Shown here piece after piece: positions 11,897 to 20,874 of a stretch of DNA of 64,000 nt (position 1 is its first letter; each line of letters opens with the position of its first letter). Both the position numbers and the translations under genes were made by a program. The stretch comes from Sipunculus nudus (taxonomy: Eukaryota > Annelida > Sipuncula > Golfingiida > Sipunculidae): the NCBI GenBank assembly GCA_026874595.1, contig CM049321.1, positions 14,215,479-14,279,478 of the forward strand, in the 5' to 3' direction. The notes beneath the pieces are model-generated. The model made no database searches. It saw only the letters and a list, made by a program, of their open reading frames with translations, and was not told where the DNA came from.

Positions 11897-12690
11897 TAAA
11901 TATATAAACATTGTCCCCTGCTGTGATTCACTATGCGGATGCGTTTTCTCCGTATCATTCTGTATTAAATAATAATAAGATCAATTTGTATACACTTAAC
12001 ATTAATATTAAATCTCAATGAAATAAGATTTTTTTAAATTTCAAATGTGTTCACACGCAAATTTATTATTCTCTTTCTGTATATCAAAAACTTTGTTTCA
12101 AGCATTTACTATGGTTGGCCTCATGTTCGTGAGCTTAACATTTCGTGATTTTTATTTTTTCACAGTTTCCTGGGGGTTCGCGATCTCACCATAAAGTAAA
12201 CTACACAAATCTGTCCTTTATTATATAAATTGTTTAATATGTCGTCAAGTCATTAAATAAGAATAGGTCCAAGGGAAGATCGAACTAGCAAAAAAAATTC
12301 TTGCTTATCATAGGCACCTACTGTCAAAGATTTAATATCATTCATAGTATCAGTCACTGTCTTACGGGATTACACAAACAATCTGTTAATATTAATAATA
12401 TCAATATTTTGTCTTGCGACGCAAAAAGCATAGATAATGTGCACGAGATGCCTAACAAGTAGACTTGTACGACGCTCTGTAATGGCACCGCTGCTGATTG
12501 GCCTAAAGCAACGGTGCTATAATAGAGCGGGGTACCAGTCTACCTATCAGGCCCCTGTTTTTTATCTCCAAGTGTCGTTTGAGGCGTTTCATTCATGAAC
12601 GTTTTATTTTAGCGATAATATCCCTTTCGCGAAAATCGCGAATTTTAAACCATCGGGAACTTAAAGGCGACCACCATATCCGTTTCAGAA
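11041..12690. other. No gene seen; long (TA)n at 11826-11892
   Basis: The 136-codon open frame at 11010-11420 (minus) has no recognisable domain and sits partly in duplicated sequence. The (TA)n run is followed by AT-rich unique sequence. A TAGCGATAATATCC...TCGCGAATTTTAAACC stretch near 12610-12650 repeats a motif seen near 5920. Confidence 0.5.
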
Positions 12691-12888
12691 GCGGATCCGG
12701 CGGGGGGGGGGGGATTCAGGGGGTCCGGGCCCCTCTTTTTTATCAGAAACAACGTACTTTCAGGGCTCCAGACAATATTTTGCGGCCTGGACCCCCTCCT
12801 TTTCCAGACACGGGGACCTTTTTTCAGGGTTTTCATTAGTCCTCCCGGGTTGGACACCCTCCCCCTTTTCCTAAATCCTGGATCCGCC
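12691..12888. mobile_element. G/C-rich mini-element with GCGGATCC inverted ends
   Basis: It begins GCGGATCCGGCGGGGG and ends with CCTGGATCCGC, so the outer bases are inverted. Inside are GGGGGTCCGGGCCCC, TTTTCAGGG and GGACCCCCTCC words arranged as short imperfect hairpins. It is strikingly GC-rich against the surroundings. This resembles short non-autonomous interspersed elements of invertebrate genomes; the family is not named. Confidence 0.5.
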
Positions 12889-13083
12889 TGCAGCAGCTAG
12901 AAATTTACCGACTGTGCCCTTTACTTAATCGCCCTGTGACCAAAATCGGGCATTTAGTGCTGTTGGTCCGACACCATGGAAAGACCAGATACTCTAAGAG
13001 AAGTCTCCAAGGCTCTCACAATTTAAGAGTAAACTAAATACATATAAGTTCACGGGATATATATATTTTATGCCTAGTCATCT

Positions 13084-13105
13084 CAATATGTGGTTCCACA
13101 TATTG
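13084..13105. repeat. Perfect 10 bp inverted repeat (hairpin)
   Basis: CAATATGTGG, a 2 nt loop, then CCACATATTG. It is followed by a TTGATAGTAAT direct repeat. No associated gene. Confidence 0.7.
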
Positions 13106-13109
13106 ATAG

Positions 13110-14960
13110 TAATGTATTGATAGTAATAGGTAATAATTTAATAGCTAATTGTATTATTAGTTTAAAGATGTCTCATTTTATATTTTAACCTTCTGAATAT
13201 GATATTTAGCCTACTTTGGACTTATACCTTCTTTATATTCACCCACAAGTGGTTGCAGACACCAAAATTCCAATGTTTTACTGTTCTTTTCACTCGTCAG
13301 AGGCAGGTGCTGTCCCCTTTTGGCAACTTGTGCACTAAATTTCTACTGAAGATTACGATGACCGAAAATGACTGAGTAGAGGCATTGTGTAATGATACTT
13401 CATAGAACAGCAAAGTCGGCGATTGATGTATGAGCTAGTGTTCGTGTCCCGTGTAACACTAGTGATGAGCGTATAGCTGAGTCCCTAACACAAGTAATAG
13501 ATAAAGTTGTATTTTTGTTTCACCAATTCACCCTAGTTCACATCACTTCTAGAAATATTCCCCGACTTTTCCTTGATTGGAAAGAGGACTCTCATTTTCT
13601 TTTTTTTTTTAAGATTTCCAAAATGGCTGGGAACCCAGTTTCAGGTTCATTAATTCAAAACTAGATGGCACCAATGATCAATCATTACCATATATAAGCA
13701 CCCTTCCATCAGTGGTCGTTTTCACTCGAAACAAATTTCTTCTGTTTGGGCGCTGTGGGACGGCCGAGACCATACTTGTCTCAACTATCAGACTTTAAAA
13801 TAAAAATTTGTCAAATTTCAAGGGCCCTCCATTTGTTTACATTCAACATTCGCATGTATACAAAATATTACTTATTCTGTAATGTCCTTACCACAAAAAC
13901 ACCCATGTTTAGGTAATTTGCCATGGAACAATTCTTACCTAACACACTTGAAAGGACTTTATAATCCTTGTAAGCTCGTCATTATAAACTACATCGGTGG
14001 TGTATTTAGATGCCCCAGGGCATTGTGGGGGTCGGATATTGATTAAAACAAAGTGTCGAACTCTTGTGAATCCGAGTTTGCGTAGTGTGCTAAATAATCT
14101 ATATAATCTCTTTATGGTGTTAAAATGGATACAACCTGTGTTCGCATAAGGATGGTATTCTTAATTTCAAAAACGAATCGCAAGACCTGCCTTAATAGAC
14201 TTTAATATTATCGGCGACCCAACCACCGTACAAAAGCAAAATACAGTAGTGTTTGCTCAATCACGTAGTCGATATGACTTATCAAAATAAAGAACGAATA
14301 AGAAACCGATTGACAATAATTATGATCGCGCCTCTTCCAAATATATGTTAAATATTTACATAGAGTAGTAAAATTGAATCAGTTTTCACATTATTATAAT
14401 GATACAACAAATATACGTAAGGTTGATATATCTTTCTCCGATTTTTTATGGGCATCCGAAATTTGCCGTACAACGTGCCAAGCAGGAGACTAGGTATCGG
14501 GAATAGTGTCATATCTCTCAGAGGGCTTAGCAAGATCAATAGATATATGTGGAAGAAAAATAATTGGTATACAATTGTAGCACTTGAATCATTATGATTA
14601 AATAGAAGCGACATAATCGTGTGCTTTTTATGAAATATAGAATCCGCCCATAAAATATATATTGATAAGGGCACAGAACCACTTGATATATCAAACACTA
14701 CATCTTCACAACATTCAACAAAAGCAAGGCATACGTGTGTGATGCAGGCGATTCCCGGCAACAGATCTAACGGTGCTCTAACGCTGGGATAACAAGAGTT
14801 TACATTTAGCACAAAATATAACACCACCTTGAGAATATCTGCAAATGAAGCCCCAGTTAATATAGCACCGTAGAATCACAGTTGCAAAATTTGTCACTCA
14901 ATGAAAGACACAATTGTGGAACAGATATTCCAAACAAGCACAAAATGTAATGAAGTCTGT
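13110..14960. other. AT-rich sequence, no supported gene
   Basis: Nothing recognisable on either strand. The longest open frame, 14348-14827 (minus, 159 codons), is rich in hydrophobic residues but lacks an ATG at its start, a signal peptide or a known motif, and could be chance in AT-rich DNA. Confidence 0.5.
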
Positions 14961-14964
14961 AAAT

Positions 14965-15330
14965 GGTTTCCTCCATAAGTGACGTCACAGTTCTGCCAAC
15001 GCTTTGATGTAGTACTTATATATAACTCCTTTGAAAAGATAGTCTTTTGAAAATCAATTAATGATTTATATTCATCAGCTAGTTAACGGAAACTCGAACT
15101 TTTTCCGGATTATGATGTTTTTAATTGCGAAATCTTGTAAAAAATGCAACCATTGATTTTCTCCGGAAGTGACGTCAGAGCTCTGCTGGAAGGCAGTGTT
15201 TCCATAAAGCCTCATAGAAAAGATTAGTCTTTTAAACTATTAAGGATTTGAATGCATCTGTTTGTTCACGGGATGCCCGACTTACTTTTCGGATTGTGAT
15301 GGTTTTGTTTTCGATCCATTAACGGCAAGA
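14965..15330. repeat. Two diverged ~188 bp units, each with a CRE palindrome
   Basis: TGACGTCA occurs at 14982-14989 and 15170-15177 within the larger matching contexts TCCATAAGTGACGTCACAG and TCCGGAAGTGACGTCAGAG. Downstream, GAAAAGATAGTCTTTTGAAA matches GAAAAGATTAGTCTTTTAAA, and later TTTTTCCGGATTATGATG matches CTTTTCGGATTGTGATGG. Confidence 0.75.
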
Positions 15331-15571
15331 CACATATGGATACTTGAAGTCTTCTATGGGTAGAGCTCTGTCTAGACGAACACAAACGACTCGTGTGGTA
15401 ACTTATAGTCCTCCTTGCGGGAGGGTTCTATGTCTAAACCAGCAAAACGAGAAACACTTCGTTTTATTGCCTCCGCCTGGAGGGTTGTGTTCATCCATTT
15501 TCGTGTAAGTGTTTATGCTTTGTTCACAGCATAACTCACGCATTAATTTTCAGGACGTTTCGGGAATGGGC

Positions 15572-15942
15572 CTATGTCGAATCAATTACGTTTATGTGTG
15601 GGCCTGGCACATGATCCAGACATAGGAATGTCATCAACGTGCTGGAATAAGCCAGACATAAAATTAGATCCTTGGTCAGACTGGACAGGTTAGGTAATCC
15701 AAAAGTTGTAAAAAACTTGATCAGAGTCTTGACAACACTTTTGGAATTAATTTGGCGCAATGGTATTGCCTCAGGGAACCTGGTAGATGCCAATTAATTG
15801 TCAGCAAGTATTCATGGCCAGATTTTGTTTCGGGCAGTGGTCCAACACATTCAACAATAATCCTACTAAATGGTTCCTCGGAAGCCTTTTCACCAGGCTC
15901 AAACGTCCTATTTACACTATGCTTGTCGTACGTTGTTTTCAT
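15572..15942 (-). pseudogene. Chimeric integrase tail fused to a second integrase-core copy
   Basis: Going leftward, the integrase C-terminal region (KMKTTYDKHSVNRTFEPGEK) is joined at about 15886 directly to ASEEPFSRIIVECVGPLP, which belongs near the start of the integrase core. The stretch 15640-15885 is nearly identical to 16320-16567, so a second copy of the core was placed after the C-terminus. The frame breaks again near 15790. Confidence 0.8.
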
Positions 15943-16038
15943 TTTACTTTGTGCAGATTTTAGATTTTACTTTGCAATCTCACAAGCATTGTTTAGTTTA
16001 GTGCGAAAGTCTGAGACATACTGCAACAAACTAAGAGA

Positions 16039-16960
16039 TTAAGGATTTTCACACAAGAGTTTTTCTTTAAGCAGTTTTAACGGATCGCGAACTGAGTGTC
16101 CAAAGTCTAGTTCAAAGGGACTGAAACCCAAGGACTCTTGAAATGATTCTCTGACAGCAAACAGCAATCGGTGGATTCCTTCATCCCAGTCTTTCTGTGT
16201 ATCATAACAGTAAGTCCTAATCATGTTTTTAATGTCTGGTGAAAACGCTTGAGGGCACCCTGACTTTCAGGATTGTATGGCGAAGAGTTCTACTGTTGTA
16301 TACTTAGCTCAAGCATAACTTGCTGGAATAAGCCAGACATAAAATTAGACCCTTGGTCAGACTGGACAGTTTTGGTAATCCAAAAGTTGTAAAAAACTTG
16401 ATCAGAGTCTTGACAACACTTTTGGAATTAATTTGGCGCAATGGTATTGCCTCAGAGAACCTGGTAGATGCGCACATAAATGTCAGCAAGTATTCATGGC
16501 CAGATTTTGTTTTGGGCAGTGGTCCAACACATTCAACAACAATCCTACTAAATGGTTCCTCGGAAGCGGGAATAGCCCTAAGTGGGGCTTTAGGAGGACT
16601 CTGATTGGACTTGCCTACCATCTGGCATGTGTGACATGATTTACAATATTGTACAACATCTGTCCTGAGGTTAGGCCAATAGAATCGTGTACTAACTTTC
16701 TGATAAGTTTTATTTATACCTAAATGGCCAGATAAAAGAGCCTCATGTGCTATGCTTAGAATTTCATTGCGAAAGCTTTCGGGCATTACTATTTGATGTT
16801 TGATGGCCCACTCATCACCATCGCATACATCAGGTGGTCGCCATTTACGCTTAAGCACCCAATTTTTAACATAGAAACAATTTGGGTTCTGTGACAGTTC
16901 ATCTTCAGAAACTGCCCTGGGAAACAAACATAAAATATCAGGGTCCTCATGCTGTTCCGC
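16039..16960 (-). pseudogene. Integrase: H2C2 zinc finger and catalytic core
   Basis: The zinc-binding module reads H.ALLSGHLGINKTYQ followed by YCKSCHTCQMVGK, a typical HHCC integrase finger. The core follows (FSRIVVECVGPLPKTK, STRFSEAIPLRQINSK, KFFTTFGLPK). After a frame break near 16310, the late core reads DWDEGIHRLLFAVRES and LGFSPFELDFGHSVRDPLKL (16224-16039). The upstream linker FYVKNWVLKRKWRPPD is the usual spacer of this subfamily. The catalytic region around 16310-16230 is interrupted. The role would have been insertion of element cDNA into the host chromosome. Confidence 0.85.
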
Positions 16961-17019
16961 GATAAGTTCTGACCTTGAAAATGGTGCATCCTGTACGGGC
17001 GAGTCGTTAGACGAGTCAC

Positions 17020-17417
17020 TGGTGACTCCTAGCCGGTGACTCCCAGAGTGACATTATCTGCACCATTTTCCTCATGTGTTTTCTCTTAGCCATAGATCTA
17101 GTTAAAGCACATGAAGGATACAAACCAGGGATTTCCTGACTTTCAGGATAGGTGTCGTGATCAAGTGACGGCTTTTTTGTAACTATTGGTACAGGCTGTA
17201 CTTTTTCACCTGAAACATCATTGCCTAGCAGCAACTAAATTCCCTTAAAGGATAAAGTAGTTCTTATCCCCACAGTAATATTCCCAGAAATCAAATCTGA
17301 CTTTAAATTGATACTGTGAAGCAGAACTGAACTGTGCTTGTCTGAAAGTACACCATTAATAAGTGCACGTGCAACAGTAAAAGACCTATTAGAAAATGGC
17401 AAAGTGTTTGCTAACAT
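17020..17417 (-). pseudogene. Protease-region segment of the LTR element
   Basis: Two fragments, 17417-17235 and 17234-17016, are separated by a single in-frame stop. The sequence runs through FSNRSFTVARALINGVLSDK and LKSDLISGNITVGIR to LLLGNDVSGEKVQPVP, followed by CALTRSMAKRK. The (L)LLGND(V/L)(A/S)G.KV block and the C(A/V)(V/L)TRS motif lie between protease and integrase in Gmr1-like and related gypsy polyproteins. The catalytic DSG of the aspartic protease is not clearly visible, so I assign this as the protease C-terminal region rather than an intact protease. Confidence 0.6.
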
Positions 17418-17441
17418 GAGAGTTTGGCCTGAACCAGTTAC

Positions 17442-18088
17442 CTAAAAATTCTGATAGGGGTAGAATCTGAAAAAATCACTTGAAAGTGATACAAAACAAT
17501 CATGTATGAATGGCTCAAATAACTCCATTTCAGAGTCAGTAGTGGAATCTACTACCTCAATTTCACCAAACAAAGAACTGACACTAATAGTGTCATTCAT
17601 TAACTCTTTTTCAGAGTCATTAAAGGAGGCTACATCCTTTTTACCATAAAACTCCTCATGGGAGTCAACAGAGGAATTTTTCTCAGCAAAAACAAACTTC
17701 TGTTTGTTATAAGAGGACCTGGCCTCATTTGAAATGCTCTCGCAAGAGTCATAAAAGGACTTGGCCTTATTTAAAGGATAATTCTCGCAGGAGTCTTGAA
17801 AGGACCTAGCGTTATTTAATTCCTCGCAGGAATCAAATGAGGGTTTTACCCCGCAAGCTACGGATTCTTCTTTGGAGTCAGACGGCACGTTGGCCTTCGA
17901 GCATCAAACTTTTGACCAGAGCCAATTAAGGAGTTGTACCCCTTATTTACATGAAAAGAGCTTGGCTCTTGTACTATGCTATGCATAGATTTTAAAACAA
18001 AACTAGAAGGTTTAACCTTTGATTTATTTGCAAGTTTCAAGCAGTCAGATTTTAGATGACCTTCTTTTTTGCATCAATTACAGATTTT
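17442..18088 (-). pseudogene. Gag remnant: zinc knuckle and acidic DSCE repeat region
   Basis: At about 18085-18045 the frame reads C-N-stop-C-KKEGHLKSDC, a CCHC zinc knuckle (CX2CX4HX4C) interrupted by a TGA. Downstream, 17888-17442 is one open frame rich in Ser, Glu and Asp, with a repeated theme: SFDSCEE, SFQDSCEN, SFYDSCES, then weaker forms SSVDSHEE and SFNDSEKE. Spacing is about 16-22 residues. A frameshift near 17885 separates the two halves. The repeats are unusual for gag; they could be a linker or a protein-interaction region. Confidence 0.65.
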
Positions 18089-18162
18089 CTTCGAAAATGA
18101 CTTGCCTTGGTTGGATTCAGGCACAGTGGATGTGGACTGAGCAATTTAGCAATGGACATCGC

Positions 18163-18381
18163 TTAACTATCAGGATTTGTTTCCACTTCACTCTCTTCAA
18201 TTAAACCTTTGCTAACTAGATCTTGCATGATCTTAGCAATGATATTAGGCTTTCTCAAAGTTTTTTTTTTCACACCTAGCCCTAAGTATTGTCCCAAACG
18301 CAACAACTGATCTTTTGTCAACTGTTCAAGTTGATTAGTGTCGGGATCTTCAACAAATGTCTCAGGTTTGAAATCTGCCAT
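18163..18381 (-). pseudogene. Gag N-terminus, SAP-like helical start
   Basis: The frame opens at an ATG at 18381 (MADFKPETFVEDP) and contains LTKDQLLRLGQYLGL and IIAKIMQDLVSKGLIEE, a helix-turn-helix arrangement like the SAP-like start of some invertebrate gag proteins. It ends at a stop at 18163. The distance to the zinc knuckle is under 100 bp, so most of the gag capsid region is deleted. Confidence 0.65.
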
Positions 18382-18419
18382 GTTGACATGTTAAAACAAT
18401 AAAAAAACCACTGAGATAA

Positions 18420-18483
18420 ATCTTGTAAACAATGTAATGTAAACAATGTGTAATCTTGTAAACAATGTATTGTAAACAATGTG
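18420..18483 (-). repeat. Short tandem repeat in the retroelement leader
   Basis: Two ~33 bp units (CTTGTAAACAATGTAATG and CTTGTAAACAATGTATTG, each followed by TAAACAATGTGT) lie between the primer-binding site and the gag ATG. Confidence 0.85.
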
Positions 18484-18522
18484 TCTAGGTCCAGGCCTTA
18501 TAAATTTTTAAATCTATAAAGC

Positions 18523-18540
18523 ATCCCGGACGAGCCCCAA
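18523..18540 (-). promoter_or_regulatory. tRNA-Pro-type primer-binding site
   Basis: On the minus strand, five bases after the LTR end (GTAGCA), the sequence TTGGGGCTCGTCCGGGAT differs at one base from the 18-nt tRNA-Pro primer-binding site known from other retroelements (TGGGGGCTCGTCCGGGAT). It fixes the orientation and the LTR's inner edge. Confidence 0.85.
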
Positions 18541-18545
18541 ATTTA

Positions 18546-19350
18546 TGCTACGGAACCTAATATCAACAGATCACGTAGTCGTGACGAACATAAATTTTGT
18601 AATGGAGATAAAAAAATCAGATACTGTAACACTAGGCAGCGTGAAATGTCTAGGGGAATGAATTAAGAAGTCAGTGGTTTTTGTGTTGACAAATAATTAT
18701 AATTTATTCTTAAACAATCCTAACATTACAATACAATAAATCAATGCAATTACACAGTATAACAACAGTTAAACAGTAAATCAATACAAGTATATAAATA
18801 AAGTGCACAGTACCTGGATACCACCACTGTCACGCAACAACAAGTCCGTTATAACGTAAAATCCAGATGAACAGTTCACATAAATCTTCTCAGAGAAGTC
18901 CAGTTCATTCACAAAATCAATCCGTTGTAAACCAAAAATGAAGTTCTTAAAGTGATCCCAAAGGCAAACTGAAGACTATTTAAAATCCGTTACAAATTCG
19001 AAAAAAAAAACTATAATTGCCGCAATTATAGGAAAAGGTTCACAAACTGTGAAGGCTGTGTACGCTGGAATATATCTCTCCTCTCTCCCGGCTCTAAACG
19101 CAGCCCCTTATTTAAAACTTTTCACCTCAAGCCGATAACCTTCCATTTCCCGAACAATCCAAAGAACCTAACATGATACACAGTACACGCGTTACAAGAA
19201 ACATCTAGAAGAAGAACCTTTATAAAATAACAATAAATTCCAACACACTTCACATTAAAATAAACAACCTGAATGTAATTTAAACTTGTCAGTAGGTGAT
19301 GACATCTCCTTTGACTGTCAAAACCTCACTTCGGGGTCACGCCCATCACG
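18546..19350 (-). mobile_element. 5' LTR of the minus-strand element
   Basis: It aligns in reverse with the solo LTR at 4211-5133. Shared blocks include the ACTACGTGATCTGTTG end, CCCCTAGACATTTCACGCTG, CTGTTCATCTGGATT and GGTTCTTTGG. It has a single copy of the 150 bp unit that is doubled in the solo LTR. The outer end is uncertain because similarity fades beyond about 19200 and no TGTTAC terminus is visible. Confidence 0.75.
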
Positions 19351-20495
19351 TATTAACTTTTTATGACGCTTTAGCCGCTTATTTGTTACCGTGGTATCCG
19401 TGTTAAATCAATTAAAACAAATAATTAACTTTCATTCGTCATATGCTCTTAGTCGGGATTAGCAAATATTACCGATTCCTGAGGAATTTCAGGCGTCCGA
19501 TTTTTTAGTGTCCGAAGTTACCCGTATATTTGAAATTATTCGGGTTTACAGTATTTGTCAGTCAAACCTATTTTATATTTTGATAAACCTGTTGATCTAT
19601 TTTGCGGTGTTATATCTTTGACGTTTTACTATAAATATAAACAAACTTGTGCACGTCCTTCCTTGGATAGATTACGTGTTACAACTGTTTCCAGAATAGC
19701 TGAATCTGTACATGCAAGGCGATATATCAGCGACACGTGTTAAGGTCATTTTAACAGTCTGCAAAAGGATTACCTGGATGGATTTATGGTGAACCATTAT
19801 TGCATGTTGACATTAGAAATTAGTGCCAAGGGATGAAGGGTCACATCTTTCTTTCACATTTACTGACTATGCAAGGGCACGGGTCAGTGACTGGGTCAAA
19901 TGTCAGGTCAAGCATGCTTAAGTCCGTCAGTGGCAGCAGGGGTTATTCATATGCAACTAAATCTGTGCTTGAGGTTAATGTGTCACACGCCTGTGTAGTG
20001 AATCACCATTACCAATACATGCATTCCGGTTTTTGCCGATAGCAGTTCGGTTGTTTGCGATGGTAACTTCCACGCAATGGAAAAGAAAAAAAAAAAAAAA
20101 CAAAAACACGCAAATATTACTCAAAATGATGTGTAAATTATAAAATTATTTAATCTCATATCGGCAAGGTCCCAGAGGGCACAAAAACCCTTTAAAACGA
20201 GGAATAGCATTGTGTCAGACGCAACGCGGTTTTTAGCAAAGCGAAGACTGTATTTTATGTATGGCGAAGGAATTCGCTGCTAATGAATTCATCCATATAA
20301 TTGCGTTGTTCTCAACTATTAGTCTTTAACAGGCAAATTTAACATGATATGTTCATAAATGTTGCCTTGGTTTGTAATGTTTATCAAAAGGGCGGCAATC
20401 TCTAAGTCCGCCCCTGGAGGCAATGAGTCTAGGAATATATAGAATATATAGAATTGGAACATAAATGCAGAGAAAGGTCAGTTCACCGATGATTG

Positions 20496-20502
<7 letters not shown>
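19351..20502. other. No gene seen
   Basis: AT-rich sequence. The second half of the lectin domain of the upstream minus-strand gene should lie downstream of 20875 in its direction, but no exon with the expected Trp/Cys pattern was found here. Confidence 0.45.

Positions 20503-20544
<42 letters not shown>
20503..20544. repeat. (GA)n microsatellite
   Basis: About 20 uninterrupted AG units, flanked by duplicated SINE-tail sequence. Confidence 0.95.
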
Positions 20545-20548
<4 letters not shown>

Positions 20549-20690
20549 GAATTGCCCTACTGTTTCATTGTATTTGGAATATAAATAGAGCACGAATACT
20601 CAGAAAGGTCGGTTCACTGTCAAAGGGAATCCAACCCATGACCTTCCGATTGCCTGTCGTCATCTCTAACCATTGCATTACGACATAAGT
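20545..20690 (-). mobile_element. tRNA-derived SINE
   Basis: On the minus strand the head contains an A-box-like TGGTTAGAGATG (20672-20661) and, 24 nt later, a B-box-like GGTTGGATTCC (20636-20626). These spacings and sequences match the internal RNA polymerase III promoter of tRNA-related SINEs. The body follows as GTGAACCGACCTTTCTGAG and ends at the (GA)n tract. A second partial copy of the body (AGAAAGGTCAGTTCACCG, plus strand 20470-20487) lies on the other side of the (GA)n. Confidence 0.7.
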
Positions 20691-20874
20691 GTGTACAAAT
20701 ACACAAAGGGGTCGGGTTGTGTTATAGGTCACTGGTTAGAGTTTGTTATCATTTAGTGCTCACATGTCTTCGCCATGGGATAACCTGTATTAGCACACGA
20801 CAAATGTTGTTCCTTTGCTTTAAGATGAATTCATACTATGACTACGTTGTGAGCGATAGCATATGCCTACTAAC

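Larger units (their letters stand above)
15572..19350 (-). mobile_element. Decayed LTR retrotransposon with protease-integrase (Gmr1-like) order
   Basis: Reading right to left: an LTR ending at 18546, a primer-binding site at 18540-18523, a gag start at 18381, a zinc knuckle near 18085-18045, an acidic repeat region at 17888-17442, a protease-region segment at 17417-17020, then the integrase zinc finger and core at 16960-16039. Integrase follows the protease region with no RT or RNase H between them. Gypsy elements with this copia-like order are known as Gmr1-like. RT should then follow integrase, but the element breaks off after a rearranged integrase copy at 15942-15572. Several frameshifts and stops make it non-functional. 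The left LTR is missing and the right LTR's outer edge (about 19350) is estimated by comparison with the solo LTR at 4211-5133. Confidence 0.8.

Noticed and set aside
12579-12857. Gly/Pro-rich frames on both strands at the G-rich segment
   Set aside because: Produced by G/C homopolymers of a short repeat element with inverted GGATCC ends.
14348-14827. 159-codon hydrophobic open frame on the minus strand as a membrane protein gene
   Set aside because: It opens at GTG rather than ATG, has no clear signal peptide, domain or splice context, and a frame this long can occur by chance in AT-rich DNA.
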